Assembly: GCF_015751045.1 (NCBI RefSeq)
Contig: NZ_BNJW01000020.1
Coordinates: 1 to 60,210, forward strand
Direction of reading: 5' to 3'
DNA length: 60,210 bases
From: Enterococcus lactis
GTDB taxonomy: Bacteria > Bacillota > Bacilli > Lactobacillales > Enterococcaceae
Shown: piece by piece, positions 46,067 through 55,391 of the stretch
Layout: every line of letters starts with the position of its first letter
How positions within the stretch are numbered: position 1 is the first letter of the stretch
Translations under genes and position numbers: made by a program
Notes under the pieces: model-generated
Told to the model about the DNA's origin: nothing
The model's input: only the letters and a program-made list of their open reading frames with translations
Databases searched by the model: none

Positions 46067-46954
46067 TTATGATTTTTTTTCTGGTATTTTCCCTTCAGGC
46101 CACCAAAGTTTGATCAACGCTTGTGTTCCGTCATTCTCAAAACCTTTATCTGCCAACTCTTCATATAGTTTCAATGCTTGGATGGTTGCTGGCAATACAA
46201 GGTTCATTTTTTCTGCTTCTTCTAATGCAATCTTTAAATCTTTGATAAAATGTTTGACAAAAAAACCAGGCGTGTAGTCTTCTTTCAAGATACGTGGGGA
46301 ATAATTACTTAAAGACCAGTTAGCTGCACTTCCTCCCGAAAGTGTCTCAATCACTTTTTCTAAATCGAGACCGTTTTTTTGTGCATAGACAAGCATTTCC
46401 GTCATTCCTGTCATCGTGCCTGCGATCATGATTTGATTGGCCATTTTCGTATGCTGACCTTTCCCAGCAGAGCCATGCAATGTAAATGTCGTACCAAATT
46501 CCTTGAATAAAGGAAGTACTTGATCATAGACCGATTCTTCTCCACCTACCATGATTGTCAGTGTGCCATTCTTTGCTCCTAAGTCACCGCCTGACACCGG
46601 TGCATCTAACGCATCTGCACCTTTTTCTTTTGCTGTTTTTGCAATTTTTTCTGCCAGAGTTGGTGTACTTGTAGTCAAATCAACTAAAATACGTCCTGAG
46701 ACATCTGCAGAAAAAATCTCCGATTCTCCATAGTAGATTTCTTCTACATCTTTAGGATAACCTACCATTGTGAACAGAATATTGCTTTGTTCTGCTACAG
46801 CCTTTGGTGTATCCGCCCAGACAGCTCCTTCTGTTACTAAAGGATCAGCTTTTGCTTTTGTCCGATTATAAACAGCGACTTCGTGACCTGCTTCTAGTAG
46901 ATGGCGTACAACAGCACTTCCCATAACGCCTGTTCCGATAAAACCTAGTTTCAT
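46067..46954 (-). CDS. 3-hydroxyisobutyrate-dehydrogenase-family oxidoreductase
   Basis: NAD(P)-dependent dehydrogenase of the beta-hydroxyacid family (GarR, MmsB, GlxR relatives), 295 residues. The Rossmann motif is GFIGTGVMGSAV at 4-15, the substrate loop is DAPVSGGDLGAKNGTL, and catalytic Lys lies in GQHTKMANQ. The exact substrate cannot be assigned; tartronate semialdehyde and 3-hydroxyisobutyrate are both possible. It lies between ykuJ and bgsB, separated from the latter by a terminator. Confidence 0.9.
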   Translation of the reverse strand: MKLGFIGTGVMGSAVVRHLLEAGHEVAVYNRTKAKADPLVTEGAVWADTPKAVAEQSNILFTMVGYPKDVEEIYYGESEIFSADVSGRILVDLTTSTPTLAEKIAKTAKEKGADALDAPVSGGDLGAKNGTLTIMVGGEESVYDQVLPLFKEFGTTFTLHGSAGKGQHTKMANQIMIAGTMTGMTEMLVYAQKNGLDLEKVIETLSGGSAANWSLSNYSPRILKEDYTPGFFVKHFIKDLKIALEEAEKMNLVLPATIQALKLYEELADKGFENDGTQALIKLWWPEGKIPEKKS

Positions 46955-46975
46955 TCTTTCGACCTCCTAAAAATC

Positions 46976-47024
46976 AAAAATCCTTGCTTCTATGCTAGTA
47001 TACGCTAGAAACAAGGATTTTTTT
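46976..47024 (-). terminator. bgsAB terminator
   Basis: An imperfect 16-base stem around CTAGTATACGCTAG has arms AAATCCTTG.. (from about 46978) and ..CAAGGATTT (to about 47020), with T-runs on both strands. Confidence 0.85.
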
Positions 47025-47042
47025 ATAAAAAATGTTTGAATT

Positions 47043-48266
47043 TTATCTTTTAAATGAATTTAATTTGATTTTGATTCGTTCAATCGAATCTTCTTCTTCT
47101 TTTCTTCGCATCTCTTCTTCATGGTAAACAACCATATCTTGATAAAATTCGATCATGGCTTCGCCGAAATGAGTAGACGAAATGTCATAAAGTTTGGCTT
47201 CTAAAACCTTCGAATCTCTAGGGACTTCACTGGAAATATAATCAATAAGTGCGGGTGCAAAGTCTTCATCGGTTTCAAAAGTTTTCCCTAATGAAGGATG
47301 ATCGAACAATCGGTTCAAATAAGCATTTCCTTCTACGACACAAGGCGTGCCGGCTGCCATCGCTTCGGTATAAGTAAGCCCTTGTGTCTCTGAAGTAGAA
47401 GCACTGACAAAATAATCTGCCGCTTTATAATAAAGGGCTACATCATTATTGTCCACTTCTCCTGTGAACTGCACAAATTCTTCTAACTGCAGTTCGGAAA
47501 TCAATTCCTCTAACTCTTCTACATAAGGACCTTTTCCTACAATAACTAATCTGGCATTAGGGTAAGCCGAGATAACCTGAGGAAATCCGTTAACCAATGC
47601 TTGGATATTTTTCTCATAAGAAATCCTGCTTAAAGAAAGAATCATCAGATGATTTTCCTGAAGTCCTAACGACTCCCTTAACTTGTTGATATCCTCCTGA
47701 GTGATATCAGAACGTTTGAACTTCTCAATGTCGATACCAGTAGGAATCACACGAAGCGGTGCTACTACACCATAGCTACGTAATGTATCAATAACACGTT
47801 CACTTGGACAGACTACACCTGTCGTATGATTGGCAAATAATCTGGATAAGTATTTTACATGGGATTGCCTGATCACTTTTCCTTTACCGATATAATGAAG
47901 GTAATCTTCATACATCGTATGGTAAGTATGGATCAGGGGTAATTTCAACTTCTTAGCTACCATCTTCCCGAGTATTCCTGCTCCGAATTCTGTATGGGTA
48001 TGGATCAGATCTAATTCTAGTTCTTTGGCAACCAAATAAGCATACCACATGCCTCTAACAACAACTCTTCGATCCTTGAAAGAAATAAACGGTACACTTG
48101 GCATTCGAATCACATCTTTTTCCAACTTGTCCGCATTCGGATCGGTTGTCGTAAAGATATAGACTTCATGCCCATGTTTTTCTAATTCTTGTTTTAATGT
48201 TTTGATCGATGTAGCCACTCCGCTGACTTGCGGAAAGTAGGTATCGGTAAAAAAGCCGATTTTCAT
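47043..48266 (-). CDS. bgsB: 1,2-diacylglycerol 3-glucosyltransferase (BgsB type)
   Basis: Family GT4 glycosyltransferase that adds the first glucose to diacylglycerol, on the inner membrane face. About 407 residues. The N-terminus MKIGFFTDTYFPQVSGVATS matches monoglucosyl-diacylglycerol synthases of streptococci and enterococci. The donor-binding part has the EX7E-type segment in SETQGLTYTEAMAAGTPC. The product is the substrate of BgsA and the lipoteichoic-acid anchor. The ATG at 48266 follows TTGGAGGCG; an earlier ATG at 48281 overlaps that site. It starts 17 bases after bgsA. Confidence 0.9.
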   Translation of the reverse strand: MKIGFFTDTYFPQVSGVATSIKTLKQELEKHGHEVYIFTTTDPNADKLEKDVIRMPSVPFISFKDRRVVVRGMWYAYLVAKELELDLIHTHTEFGAGILGKMVAKKLKLPLIHTYHTMYEDYLHYIGKGKVIRQSHVKYLSRLFANHTTGVVCPSERVIDTLRSYGVVAPLRVIPTGIDIEKFKRSDITQEDINKLRESLGLQENHLMILSLSRISYEKNIQALVNGFPQVISAYPNARLVIVGKGPYVEELEELISELQLEEFVQFTGEVDNNDVALYYKAADYFVSASTSETQGLTYTEAMAAGTPCVVEGNAYLNRLFDHPSLGKTFETDEDFAPALIDYISSEVPRDSKVLEAKLYDISSTHFGEAMIEFYQDMVVYHEEEMRRKEEEDSIERIKIKLNSFKR

Positions 48267-48282
48267 GTTTTTCGCCTCCAAA

Positions 48283-49329
48283 CTAGTCCTTTGTCTGATG
48301 TACTTTTTTTAATTTGCTAGAGACTTTTTCATTCAGCACACTTTCATATACGTTTTTTAGTTCTTCACCGATTTTATTGATACTTCGTTCTTTTGCTGTT
48401 TGATAACCGGCTTGTGTCAAACTCGGTAGCTCTTCATTGGTAATCTGTTGAATCAGTTGGATAAACGCTTCGTTTGTCTTCCCCATATAGCAGTTCTTGC
48501 TATCTTCTAACCAGCCATTATACACTGGAATATCTCGAACAAGTACATTTTGCTTGCTTGCTAAAGCTTCTAAAACAACGATTCCTTCCGTCTCTTCATA
48601 AGAAGGAAAAAAGAATAGATCTGCACCTGAATATGCTCCTTCGATGATTTCCCCTCGTATATATCCAGGAAACAGAACATTCTCAGGATGGTCTTCTTTT
48701 ACAATTTTTCGAATGTTTCGAGGAATCGAGTACATCGGAACATGACCAAACCAAATGAATGTATAGTCGGGCATCTTCTTAGCAATTTCTACGAAATCAA
48801 TGATTCCTTTACGTTCGAAAAACAAACCGACACAAATGATTACTTTTTGATCCGGAGATAGTTTGAAATACTCTCTGAACTTTTGTTCTTTCATTGGATC
48901 AGGGCGATATTTCTCTAGGTCGATCCCATTGGAAATAGCTTGAATCGGTACACGGATACCATAGCTTTCCAACAACTGTTTTGAATAAGGTGTTGGCGTG
49001 ATCAAATAGTCCGCTTTTTGGTACAATCCAACCAAATATTTTTTTACAATAGGAGAAAGCTGGTTCGATCCGATAAAGGAATTTCGGAAGTCTTCCTCTG
49101 TTGAATGCGCATGATAGACAACTTTTTTACCTTCTCTTCTGGCTTTATTGACCATATTATGACTATTGATTCCGTATGTATTGATGTGCAGGATGTCATA
49201 ATCATCTTTGTCGTCTAGTGTATAAGAGATACCGACTTCCGTCAGAGCACGTTTTTGATGATCAAGCGCACGCCCGATGCCAGATTTTGCAAGCATCTTT
49301 TCACTTTCAAAATATAATAATACCTTCAC
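48283..49329 (-). CDS. bgsA: Processive diacylglycerol glucosyltransferase (BgsA/CpoA type)
   Basis: GT4 enzyme that adds the second hexose to glucosyl-diacylglycerol, completing the diglycosyl anchor for lipoteichoic acid. About 348 residues. Family marks are KVLLYFESEKMLAKSGIGRA, HAHSTEEDFRNSFIGSNQL and SYEETEGIVVLEALA. No ATG fits the family N-terminus; GTG at 49329, six bases after GGGGGA, does. In E. faecalis loss of bgsA affects glycolipids, biofilm and adhesion. First gene of the two-gene unit. Confidence 0.9.
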   Translation of the reverse strand: MKVLLYFESEKMLAKSGIGRALDHQKRALTEVGISYTLDDKDDYDILHINTYGINSHNMVNKARREGKKVVYHAHSTEEDFRNSFIGSNQLSPIVKKYLVGLYQKADYLITPTPYSKQLLESYGIRVPIQAISNGIDLEKYRPDPMKEQKFREYFKLSPDQKVIICVGLFFERKGIIDFVEIAKKMPDYTFIWFGHVPMYSIPRNIRKIVKEDHPENVLFPGYIRGEIIEGAYSGADLFFFPSYEETEGIVVLEALASKQNVLVRDIPVYNGWLEDSKNCYMGKTNEAFIQLIQQITNEELPSLTQAGYQTAKERSINKIGEELKNVYESVLNEKVSSKLKKVHQTKD

Positions 49330-49352
49330 CTTACGTCCCCCTTCATTTATAT

Positions 49353-49361
49353 AGTATAACA
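49353..49361 (-). promoter_or_regulatory. bgsAB promoter (extended -10)
   Basis: TGTTATACT on the minus strand (TATACT is the complement of 49353-49358), about 25 bases before the bgsA start. The -35 is poor. Confidence 0.55.
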
Positions 49362-49448
49362 TAGCCTCCAAACTGTCACTCAAACTTAAGCCCTATTTTT
49401 GTCTAATCTTGCTGACAAAAACGTTTTCTTAAAAAAGAACAGAAAACA

Positions 49449-49495
49449 AAAAAGCTGGCGTAGCTCTTTTACAAGCTACACCAGTTTTTGATACG
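49449..49495 (-). terminator. ptsHI terminator
   Basis: CTGGTGTAGCT pairs with AGCTACGCCAG on the minus strand and is followed by CTTTTTTG. It lies just after the ptsI stop. Confidence 0.9.
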
Positions 49496-49499
49496 TTGT

Positions 49500-51227
49500 T
49501 TATTTTACATATTCATGAACAAGTTCAACGACTTCTTCCATCGTATCGCATTCTTTCAATGCACGATCAGCAAGTTCAGCCATTTTCGCTGTGTCCAAGC
49601 GTTTCATTAAACTACGTGTTTTAAGAATAGATGTCGCGCTCATTGAGAACTCATCTAGACCCATACCTACTAGCAACGGAACAGCGGTTTGATCTCCAGC
49701 CATTTCTCCACACATACCTGCCCATTTTCCTTCAGCGTGTGCTGCATCAATTACATTTTTGATTAAACGTAAGATTGATGGGTTATATGGTTGGTACAAG
49801 TAAGAAACGCGTTCATTCATACGGTCTGCTGCCATTGTGTATTGAATCAAATCGTTCGTACCTACGGAGAAGAAATCCACTTCTTTTGCAAACTTGTCTG
49901 CTAAGACTGCTGCTGCTGGAATCTCAATCATGATGCCGACTTGGATTGTATCAGATACTTCCTTGCCTTCACTGATCAATTTTTGTTTTTCTTCTTCAAA
50001 GATCGCTTTTGCTGCGCGGAATTCTTTGAGCGTAGCTACCATAGGGAACATGATACGTAAGTTACCATGAACAGATGCACGAAGTAATGCACGCATTTGT
50101 GTGCGGAACATTTCGTCACCTTGTTCAGATAAACTGATACGTAATGCACGATATCCTAAGAATGGATTCATTTCATGAGGTAATTGCAGATATGGTAGTT
50201 CTTTATCCCCGCCGATGTCCATTGTACGAACAACAACTGGTTTTCCTTCCATACCTTCTAATACAGCTTTGTAAGCTTCGTATTGGTCATCTTCTGTTGG
50301 GAAGTCCGGAGAATCCATATATAGGAATTCAGTACGGTACAGACCAACTGCTTCTCCACCATTGTTATGAACACCAACTAGATCTTTTGGTGTTCCGATG
50401 TTTGCAGCTAATTCAAAATGCTTGCCGTCAGCTGTGACAGTTGCTGCATTTTTTAGTTTTTCCCATTCTGCTTTTTGTGCTGCGTAATCCGCACCTGCTT
50501 TTTCAAATTCAGCTTTTTGTTCCTCTGTAGGATCGATGATCACATCGCCTTCGATCCCGTTAACAGCCAACATATCGCCTTCTTTGACTTTAGCAGTGAT
50601 TTCTTTTGTCCCAACAATCGCTGGGATTTCTAAAGAACGTGCCATGATAGCAGAATGTGAAGTACGTCCACCAATATCTGTTACAAACGCTTTTACAAAA
50701 TTGCGATCTAATTGTGCTGTATCACTTGGAGTCAAGTCATGTGCAACAACGACCACTTCTTCGTTGATCATTGATGGATTTGGTAAAGTAACGCCTAATA
50801 AGTGCGCTAAAATACGTTTAGCAACGTCACGAATATCTGCAGCACGCTCTTGCATGTAAGCATTGTCTTCCATTGCTTCGAACATACCGATATACATATC
50901 CGTTACTTCTTTTAGCGCTGATTCAGCATTTACGCTGTTGTCTTTAATGTTTTGCTTGATTTGACCTACCATTTCTGGATCTGAAAGAACCATCAAATGG
51001 GCATCAAATACTTGCGCTTCTGCTTCACCTAAGCTTTGCGCTGCTTTTTCACGAATTTGCTGCAATTCTTCAGTAGATTTAGCTAATGCAGCATCCAAAC
51101 GAGCTTCTTCAGCCGCAGTATCTTCTACTGTTGCCTTACTGAATGTTAAATCCGGTTGAACTAGCAGGTAAGCTTTTGCAACGGCTACACCGTCACTAGC
51201 GGCAATCCCTTTTAGCATTTCAACCAT
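49500..51227 (-). CDS. ptsI: Phosphotransferase system Enzyme I
   Basis: Takes phosphate from phosphoenolpyruvate and passes it to HPr, the first step of all PTS sugar uptake. The 575-residue protein has an HPr-binding helical domain, the phosphohistidine at about 191 in [13 protein letters not shown], and a C-terminal PEP-binding barrel with [31 protein letters not shown] and [14 protein letters not shown]. The start codon overlaps the ptsH stop by one base (TAATG), so synthesis is coupled. Confidence 0.98.
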   Translation of the reverse strand: MVEMLKGIAASDGVAVAKAYLLVQPDLTFSKATVEDTAAEEARLDAALAKSTEELQQIREKAAQSLGEAEAQVFDAHLMVLSDPEMVGQIKQNIKDNSVNAESALKEVTDMYIGMFEAMEDNAYMQERAADIRDVAKRILAHLLGVTLPNPSMINEEVVVVAHDLTPSDTAQLDRNFVKAFVTDIGGRTSHSAIMARSLEIPAIVGTKEITAKVKEGDMLAVNGIEGDVIIDPTEEQKAEFEKAGADYAAQKAEWEKLKNAATVTADGKHFELAANIGTPKDLVGVHNNGGEAVGLYRTEFLYMDSPDFPTEDDQYEAYKAVLEGMEGKPVVVRTMDIGGDKELPYLQLPHEMNPFLGYRALRISLSEQGDEMFRTQMRALLRASVHGNLRIMFPMVATLKEFRAAKAIFEEEKQKLISEGKEVSDTIQVGIMIEIPAAAVLADKFAKEVDFFSVGTNDLIQYTMAADRMNERVSYLYQPYNPSILRLIKNVIDAAHAEGKWAGMCGEMAGDQTAVPLLVGMGLDEFSMSATSILKTRSLMKRLDTAKMAELADRALKECDTMEEVVELVHEYVK

Positions 51228-51493
51228 TATTCAGATAAGCCTTCTTTCTTCATTGTTTCAACGATTGCTGCCATTGCGTCAGCTTCGTCAGCACCTTCTG
51301 CAGTGATAGTAACATCAGAACCTTGACCTACACCTAAAGACATAACGCCCATGATTGATTTCAAGTTTACTGATTTACCTTTATACTCTAAGTTTACATC
51401 AGAGTTAAATTTGCTTGCTGTTTGTACTAATAATGTAGCTGGACGTGCGTGGATCCCAGTTTCTGCTACTACGTGAAATTCTTTCTTTTCCAT
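51227..51493 (-). CDS. ptsH: Phosphocarrier protein HPr
   Basis: Relays phosphate from Enzyme I to sugar-specific EII proteins. When phosphorylated on Ser46 it is co-repressor for CcpA. The 88-residue protein has His15 in [10 protein letters not shown] and Ser46 in [18 protein letters not shown] precedes the ATG at 51493. First gene of ptsHI. Confidence 0.98.
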   Translation of the reverse strand: MEKKEFHVVAETGIHARPATLLVQTASKFNSDVNLEYKGKSVNLKSIMGVMSLGVGQGSDVTITAEGADEADAMAAIVETMKKEGLSE

Positions 51494-51591
51494 ATTAATC
51501 GGTCTCCTTTAAGTGAGTGTTGTTTTTATGTGAGGGTTTTCTTTTTTAGTAATTCAGAGAATCCTAACAAGTGTCACCCTTTCATCTGTAA

Positions 51592-51620
51592 AGATTAACA
51601 TTTTTTTTCGTTAGATACAA
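51592..51620 (-). promoter_or_regulatory. ptsHI promoter
   Basis: The minus strand has TTGTAT (complement of 51615-51620), a 17-base spacer ending TGT and TAATCT (complement of 51592-51597). The leader before ptsH is about 95 bases. The rest of 51494-51794 shows no gene. Confidence 0.7.
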
Positions 51621-51794
51621 CAGTTTTCATTCAATTTCAGATAAAAGTATTCAAATTATTCCGGATTCTTTTTCATCCTTTTCTTCACATTTTATAACAA
51701 ACGTGTTTATTTTCTTTTTCTTGTCGCTATCTCTTCTCCTGACGTTCATCATTCTTTCCTTTGACCTTCTTTGTTTTTATATGAAACGAATTAC

Positions 51795-51822
51795 TTGCTT
51801 CCCTTTCGATTTTTAGTATAAT
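51795..51822 (+). promoter_or_regulatory. clpE promoter
   Basis: TTGCTT (51795-51800), a 16-base spacer and TATAAT (51817-51822). A CtsR operator lies directly downstream. Confidence 0.8.
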
Positions 51823-51830
51823 AAGAATCA

Positions 51831-51850
51831 AAGGTCAGGAATGGTCAATA
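51831..51850 (+). promoter_or_regulatory. CtsR operator of clpE
   Basis: Two GGTCA repeats (51833-51837 and 51843-51847) spaced exactly 10 bases apart, the arrangement of the CtsR heptad operator (RGTCAAANANRGTCAAA). The position just past the -10 fits repression of heat-shock genes. Confidence 0.82.
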
Positions 51851-51969
51851 GGCATTTTACCTTTACTACCTCATAAATCCCTAAAAAATAGGGGTTATTC
51901 TTTTACCTCATGAAAAACGAGATGTAAAATATGGATGTACCCATTTTTGTGAAAGGACGTGAATGATTC

Positions 51970-54204
51970 ATGCTTTGTCAAAACTGCGGCAAGAATGAGG
52001 CAACGATTCACTTGTATGCCACTGTCAATGGTCAGCGGACACAACTTGATTATTGTCAGAGCTGTTATCAAAAAATCAAAAATCAGCAAAATGGAGGTCT
52101 AACTAGTATGGCCCAAAACGACCCATTTGGATTTGGCAGTTTGGACGATCTTTTCCGTTCCATGTCTCGCCAAATGCAACAGCAAGGAAACTATGAGCAA
52201 ACACCGCCAACACAATTTGGTGGAAACAACAACTTCAATGGTGGACAACCACCTCAAGGAAATACGGAAGGTTTACTAGGAGAATACGGAATCAACATCA
52301 CTGAACAAGCTCGACAAGGGGATATCGACCCTGTGATCGGTCGTGATGATGAAATCAAACGTGTCATCGAAATTTTAAATCGCCGAACTAAGAACAACCC
52401 TGTCTTGATTGGTGAACCTGGTGTTGGTAAAACAGCAGTTGTTGAAGGGTTAGCACAAAAAATCGTAGATGGCGATGTCCCACAAAAATTAATGGACAAA
52501 GAAGTCATTCGTTTAGATGTCGTATCCTTAGTCCAAGGTACTGGTATACGAGGTCAATTTGAAGAACGTATGCAAAAATTGATTGAAGAAATTCGTCAAG
52601 CAGAAAATGTGATCCTATTTATAGATGAAGTGCATGAAATCGTCGGCGCTGGTTCCGCAGGCGACGGAAACATGGATGCTGGTAATATTTTAAAACCTGC
52701 TTTAGCTCGAGGAGAATTGCAGATGGTTGGTGCTACTACCTTAAACGAGTACCGCATCATCGAAAAAGATGCTGCCTTAGAGCGTCGTATGCAACCGGTA
52801 CGAGTAGATGAACCAACTGTCGAAGAAACGATCAGTATCTTGAAAGGACTGCAAAAACGTTATGAAGACTATCATCATGTAAAATATACTGATGAAGCCA
52901 TCGAAGCAGCCGCAACTTTATCCAATCGTTACGTCCAAGATCGCTTCTTGCCGGATAAAGCCATCGATTTGCTAGATGAAACAGGTTCTAAGAAAAATTT
53001 AACGATCCAAATCGTTGATCCTAAAACGATTGAGAAAAAACTGCAAGAAGCGGAAGAACAAAAAGTTCTTGCTTCTCGAGAAGAAGATTTCGAAAAAGCG
53101 GCTTATTACCGTGACCAGATCAACAAACTTCAAAAAATGAAAGAACGCCAGCTCACTGAAGAAGAAACACCTGTCATCACCGAAAAAGATATGGAAAAAA
53201 TCGTTGAACAACGAACAGGTATTCCAGTGGGTGAATTAAAAGAAAAAGAACAGACACAATTGAAAAACTTAGCAGATGACTTGAAGGCTCATGTCATTGG
53301 TCAAGATAACGCTGTAGACCGTGTAGCGAAAGCGATTCGCCGAAACCGTGTTGGATTGAACAAACAGAATCGTCCAATTGGCTCCTTCTTATTTGTCGGA
53401 CCAACCGGTGTAGGTAAAACAGAACTTGCCAAACAGCTTGCCTATGAATTATTCGGTTCACAAGATTCAATGATTCGTTTCGATATGTCTGAATATATGG
53501 AAAAACACAGTGTCTCTAAATTGATTGGTTCTCCTCCAGGTTATGTTGGATACGAAGAAGCTGGTCAATTAACAGAAAAAGTTCGGAGAAATCCTTACAG
53601 TCTTGTCTTATTAGATGAAGTTGAAAAAGCTCATCCAGATGTTTTGCACATGTTCTTGCAAATCTTAGATGATGGCCGATTGACGGACGCACAAGGAAGA
53701 ACCGTCAGCTTTAAAGATACGATCATCATTATGACAAGTAATGCCGGTACTGGTAAAGTAGAAGCAAATGTTGGCTTTGGTGCGGCACGTGAAGGTGTTA
53801 CTCGTTCGGTATTAAATCAATTGAATAATTACTTTACACCAGAGTTTCTAAATCGTTTTGACGGAATCATCGAATTCAGTGCTTTGTCAAAAGAAAACTT
53901 GATGACCATCGTTACACTGATGCTAGACGATGTCAATCAAATGCTGGCAGCACAGCAACTTCATATCGAAGTTCCTACGAATGTCAAAGAAAAATTAGTT
54001 GACTTAGGTTATGATCCATCCATGGGTGCTCGTCCCCTTCGACGAACAATCCAAGAACAAATCGAAGATGGCATCGCTGAATTTTACCTTGACCACCCTT
54101 CTATTCACGAGCTGAAAGCAAAATTGGATAAGGATGGAAAAATCATCGTGACTTCTAAACCAGAACGTTTAGCAAAAGAATCAACCGAAGAAACGGCTGA
54201 GTAA
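51970..54204 (+). CDS. clpE: ATP-dependent Clp protease ATPase ClpE
   Basis: Hsp100 unfoldase that feeds ClpP and helps reset the stress response, 744 residues. The N-terminal zinc finger has Cys3/Cys6 and Cys29/Cys32, which marks ClpE. A Gly/Gln/Asn-rich linker follows (about 60-95), then a first AAA domain with GEPGVGKT, a UVR coiled coil ([18 protein letters not shown]) near 375-392, and a second AAA domain with GPTGVGKT. The ClpP-docking loop lies in the second module. It is controlled by CtsR at 51831-51850. Confidence 0.97.
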   Translation: MLCQNCGKNEATIHLYATVNGQRTQLDYCQSCYQKIKNQQNGGLTSMAQNDPFGFGSLDDLFRSMSRQMQQQGNYEQTPPTQFGGNNNFNGGQPPQGNTEGLLGEYGINITEQARQGDIDPVIGRDDEIKRVIEILNRRTKNNPVLIGEPGVGKTAVVEGLAQKIVDGDVPQKLMDKEVIRLDVVSLVQGTGIRGQFEERMQKLIEEIRQAENVILFIDEVHEIVGAGSAGDGNMDAGNILKPALARGELQMVGATTLNEYRIIEKDAALERRMQPVRVDEPTVEETISILKGLQKRYEDYHHVKYTDEAIEAAATLSNRYVQDRFLPDKAIDLLDETGSKKNLTIQIVDPKTIEKKLQEAEEQKVLASREEDFEKAAYYRDQINKLQKMKERQLTEEETPVITEKDMEKIVEQRTGIPVGELKEKEQTQLKNLADDLKAHVIGQDNAVDRVAKAIRRNRVGLNKQNRPIGSFLFVGPTGVGKTELAKQLAYELFGSQDSMIRFDMSEYMEKHSVSKLIGSPPGYVGYEEAGQLTEKVRRNPYSLVLLDEVEKAHPDVLHMFLQILDDGRLTDAQGRTVSFKDTIIIMTSNAGTGKVEANVGFGAAREGVTRSVLNQLNNYFTPEFLNRFDGIIEFSALSKENLMTIVTLMLDDVNQMLAAQQLHIEVPTNVKEKLVDLGYDPSMGARPLRRTIQEQIEDGIAEFYLDHPSIHELKAKLDKDGKIIVTSKPERLAKESTEETAE

Positions 54205-54220
54205 ACCTAGTATGTATATA

Positions 54221-54397
54221 GAGGCTGGGACAGAAGCGTTTAACTCCAAGAAATAAGAAGGAATTCACGAAAATTGCTTTTCAAATTTTTGTGAATTTCA
54301 GCTTATTTCAGAAGGAGTTGCTTCTGCTTCCGCCGTTTATACGTGTTTAGAGCGTGAGACAAAAGTGTTATTTACTTTTGTCCCACGCTCTCTTTTT
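54221..54397 (+). repeat. Intergenic hairpin repeat, copy D, with clpE terminator
   Basis: Starts GAGGCTGGGACAGAAGC (54221-54237), contains a long AT-rich inner hairpin (GAATTCACGAAAATT with AATTTTTGTGAATTTC), then GGAGTTGCTTCTGC and CCGTTTA. It ends in a perfect hairpin GAGCGTGAGACAAAAGT/ACTTTTGTCCCACGCTC (54350-54391) followed by TCTTTTTT. The first and last 12 bases are complementary. The end hairpin is the clpE terminator. Confidence 0.75.
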
Positions 54398-54415
54398 TCA
54401 GAAAAGTCAAAATAC

Positions 54416-54444
54416 TGTTCATTTTATAAAAAAGAAATTATAAT
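54416..54444 (+). promoter_or_regulatory. Promoter of the DUF1827 gene
   Basis: TGTTCA (54416-54421), a 17-base spacer and a perfect TATAAT (54439-54444). Confidence 0.6.
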
Positions 54445-54487
54445 AAGAGAAACAAGCAATTAAAAATACATAAAAGAGGTGAGCGCC

Positions 54488-54808
54488 ATGAAATTGGTAA
54501 ATGTAACAAACAGCCATTCCCGTCTTGTATTGAACCAGCTTGAAAACACTGATGCCCATCTGGTCAAAGTCTACACAGCCGGAAATACCACTATTGTCTA
54601 CACTGAAGCCCCTGAACATAATGAAATTTTGTTAATCAATGATAAACGTAAAATCCAGCCGAAAGAAATCGAAGAAGCTAAAAATTATTTCTTGGATAAA
54701 ATCAAAGATGCTGTTTACCACGAGGATGAAATCAAAGTAATCGAATTGGCCGGGCTTGTTGAAATCTCTATTCCAAAACACGAATTAGGCGCGACGTTAG
54801 CCGTTTAA
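54488..54808 (+). CDS. DUF1827 family protein
   Basis: Protein of 106 residues, unknown function, found in enterococci and relatives next to clpE. It begins MKLVNVTNSHSRLVLNQLEN, has a mixed alpha/beta pattern and ends in an acidic helix and a hydrophobic strand (VIELAGLVEISIPKHELG). The ATG at 54488 sits eight bases after GAGGTG; a start three codons earlier would lie on that site. It has its own promoter and a terminator at 54830-54872. Confidence 0.85.
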   Translation: MKLVNVTNSHSRLVLNQLENTDAHLVKVYTAGNTTIVYTEAPEHNEILLINDKRKIQPKEIEEAKNYFLDKIKDAVYHEDEIKVIELAGLVEISIPKHELGATLAV

Positions 54809-54829
54809 TCAACTTTTTGAACATAATTA

Positions 54830-54872
54830 AAGAAGCAAATGAGACGATTCACGCCTCATTTGTTTCTTTTGC
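54830..54872 (+). terminator. Terminator of the DUF1827 gene
   Basis: GAAGCAAATGAG pairs with CTCATTTGTTTC around ACGATTCACGC, then TTTTGC. Part of the hairpin is also the coding end of the minus-strand gene at 54849. Confidence 0.85.
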
Positions 54873-55100
54873 TTTCTGGCTCTTTATTTTTTTACGCTTC
54901 TTTTGTGTCTTTCTCTTTTCATTTTTTGATCTACTCGTATCTTTATTTTTTACTTTTTCTTCTTTCTGGATGATTGATCGCACTTCTTGTGCAATCTGCT
55001 CGTTTTTGTCCCAGTCTTTTACATCCAACAATCGACATAATCGTAACATTTCTGCTTTTTTCTGTTTTTTTCTTTGACGCCTTTGCCATTCTGTTTCCAT
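54849..55100 (-). CDS. Lysine-rich small basic protein, function unknown
   Basis: An 83-residue, highly charged protein. Residues 1-18 are basic (RRQRKKQKKAE). The middle (19-45) could form a helix with CRLLDVKDWDKNEQIAQEV, and the second half is a low-complexity Lys/Arg tail. AGGAGG lies about ten bases before the ATG, which supports a real gene. The last codons overlap the terminator of the converging DUF1827 gene. No family recognised; the basic tail suggests nucleic-acid or ribosome contact, which is only a guess. Confidence 0.6.
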   Translation of the reverse strand: METEWQRRQRKKQKKAEMLRLCRLLDVKDWDKNEQIAQEVRSIIQKEEKVKNKDTSRSKNEKRKTQKKRKKIKSQKAKETNEA

Positions 55101-55184
55101 TTCACAAATCCTCCTCTCTTTAATAGTATGTACGCAAAGTAATTTTTATATTTTTTTAGATTAGATATTTTTTATAGTTTTAAA

Positions 55185-55224
55185 CGATAAAAAGAACCGT
55201 AACGGAAAATCCGTCACGGCTATC
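55185..55224 (-). terminator. Terminator downstream of prfC
   Basis: On the minus strand CCGTGACGGA pairs with TCCGTTACGG around TTT, followed by TTCTTTTTATC. It comes after repeat copy B, so the prfC transcript probably includes that repeat. Confidence 0.85.
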
Positions 55225-55298
55225 AACAAAGTATAAGAATGTATTTTCAAAATTTTTATTTGCACTTGAAACTGAGTGGCAGACTCATGGTTTCTTGG

Positions 55299-55391
55299 TA
55301 AACGGTATTCAACCAAATCCAAAACAGGAGAAGCTGTTTTTGTTTGGCTTTCCTTATTACTTGATGCAACGCAATTTTTTTACAACCTCTT
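55299..55391 (-). repeat. Intergenic hairpin repeat, copy B (short)
   Basis: TAAACGGTATTCAA (55299-55312), CAAAACAGGAGAAGCTGTTTTTG (a hairpin with AAAACAG and CTGTTTT arms) and ACAACCTCTT (55382-55391), in the order seen in copies A and C but lacking the TCGGTA segment. The right end touches the prfC stop codon. Confidence 0.7.

Noticed and set aside
51494-51794. Hidden gene in the ptsH-clpE gap
   Set aside because: Only AT-rich DNA with the two divergent promoters; a lone CtsR-like half site near 51760 has no partner.
54817-55077. An 86-residue plus-strand frame rich in Phe and Ser
   Set aside because: It is the complement of the Lys-rich gene, where AAA codons read as TTT. The other strand has the ribosome-binding site.
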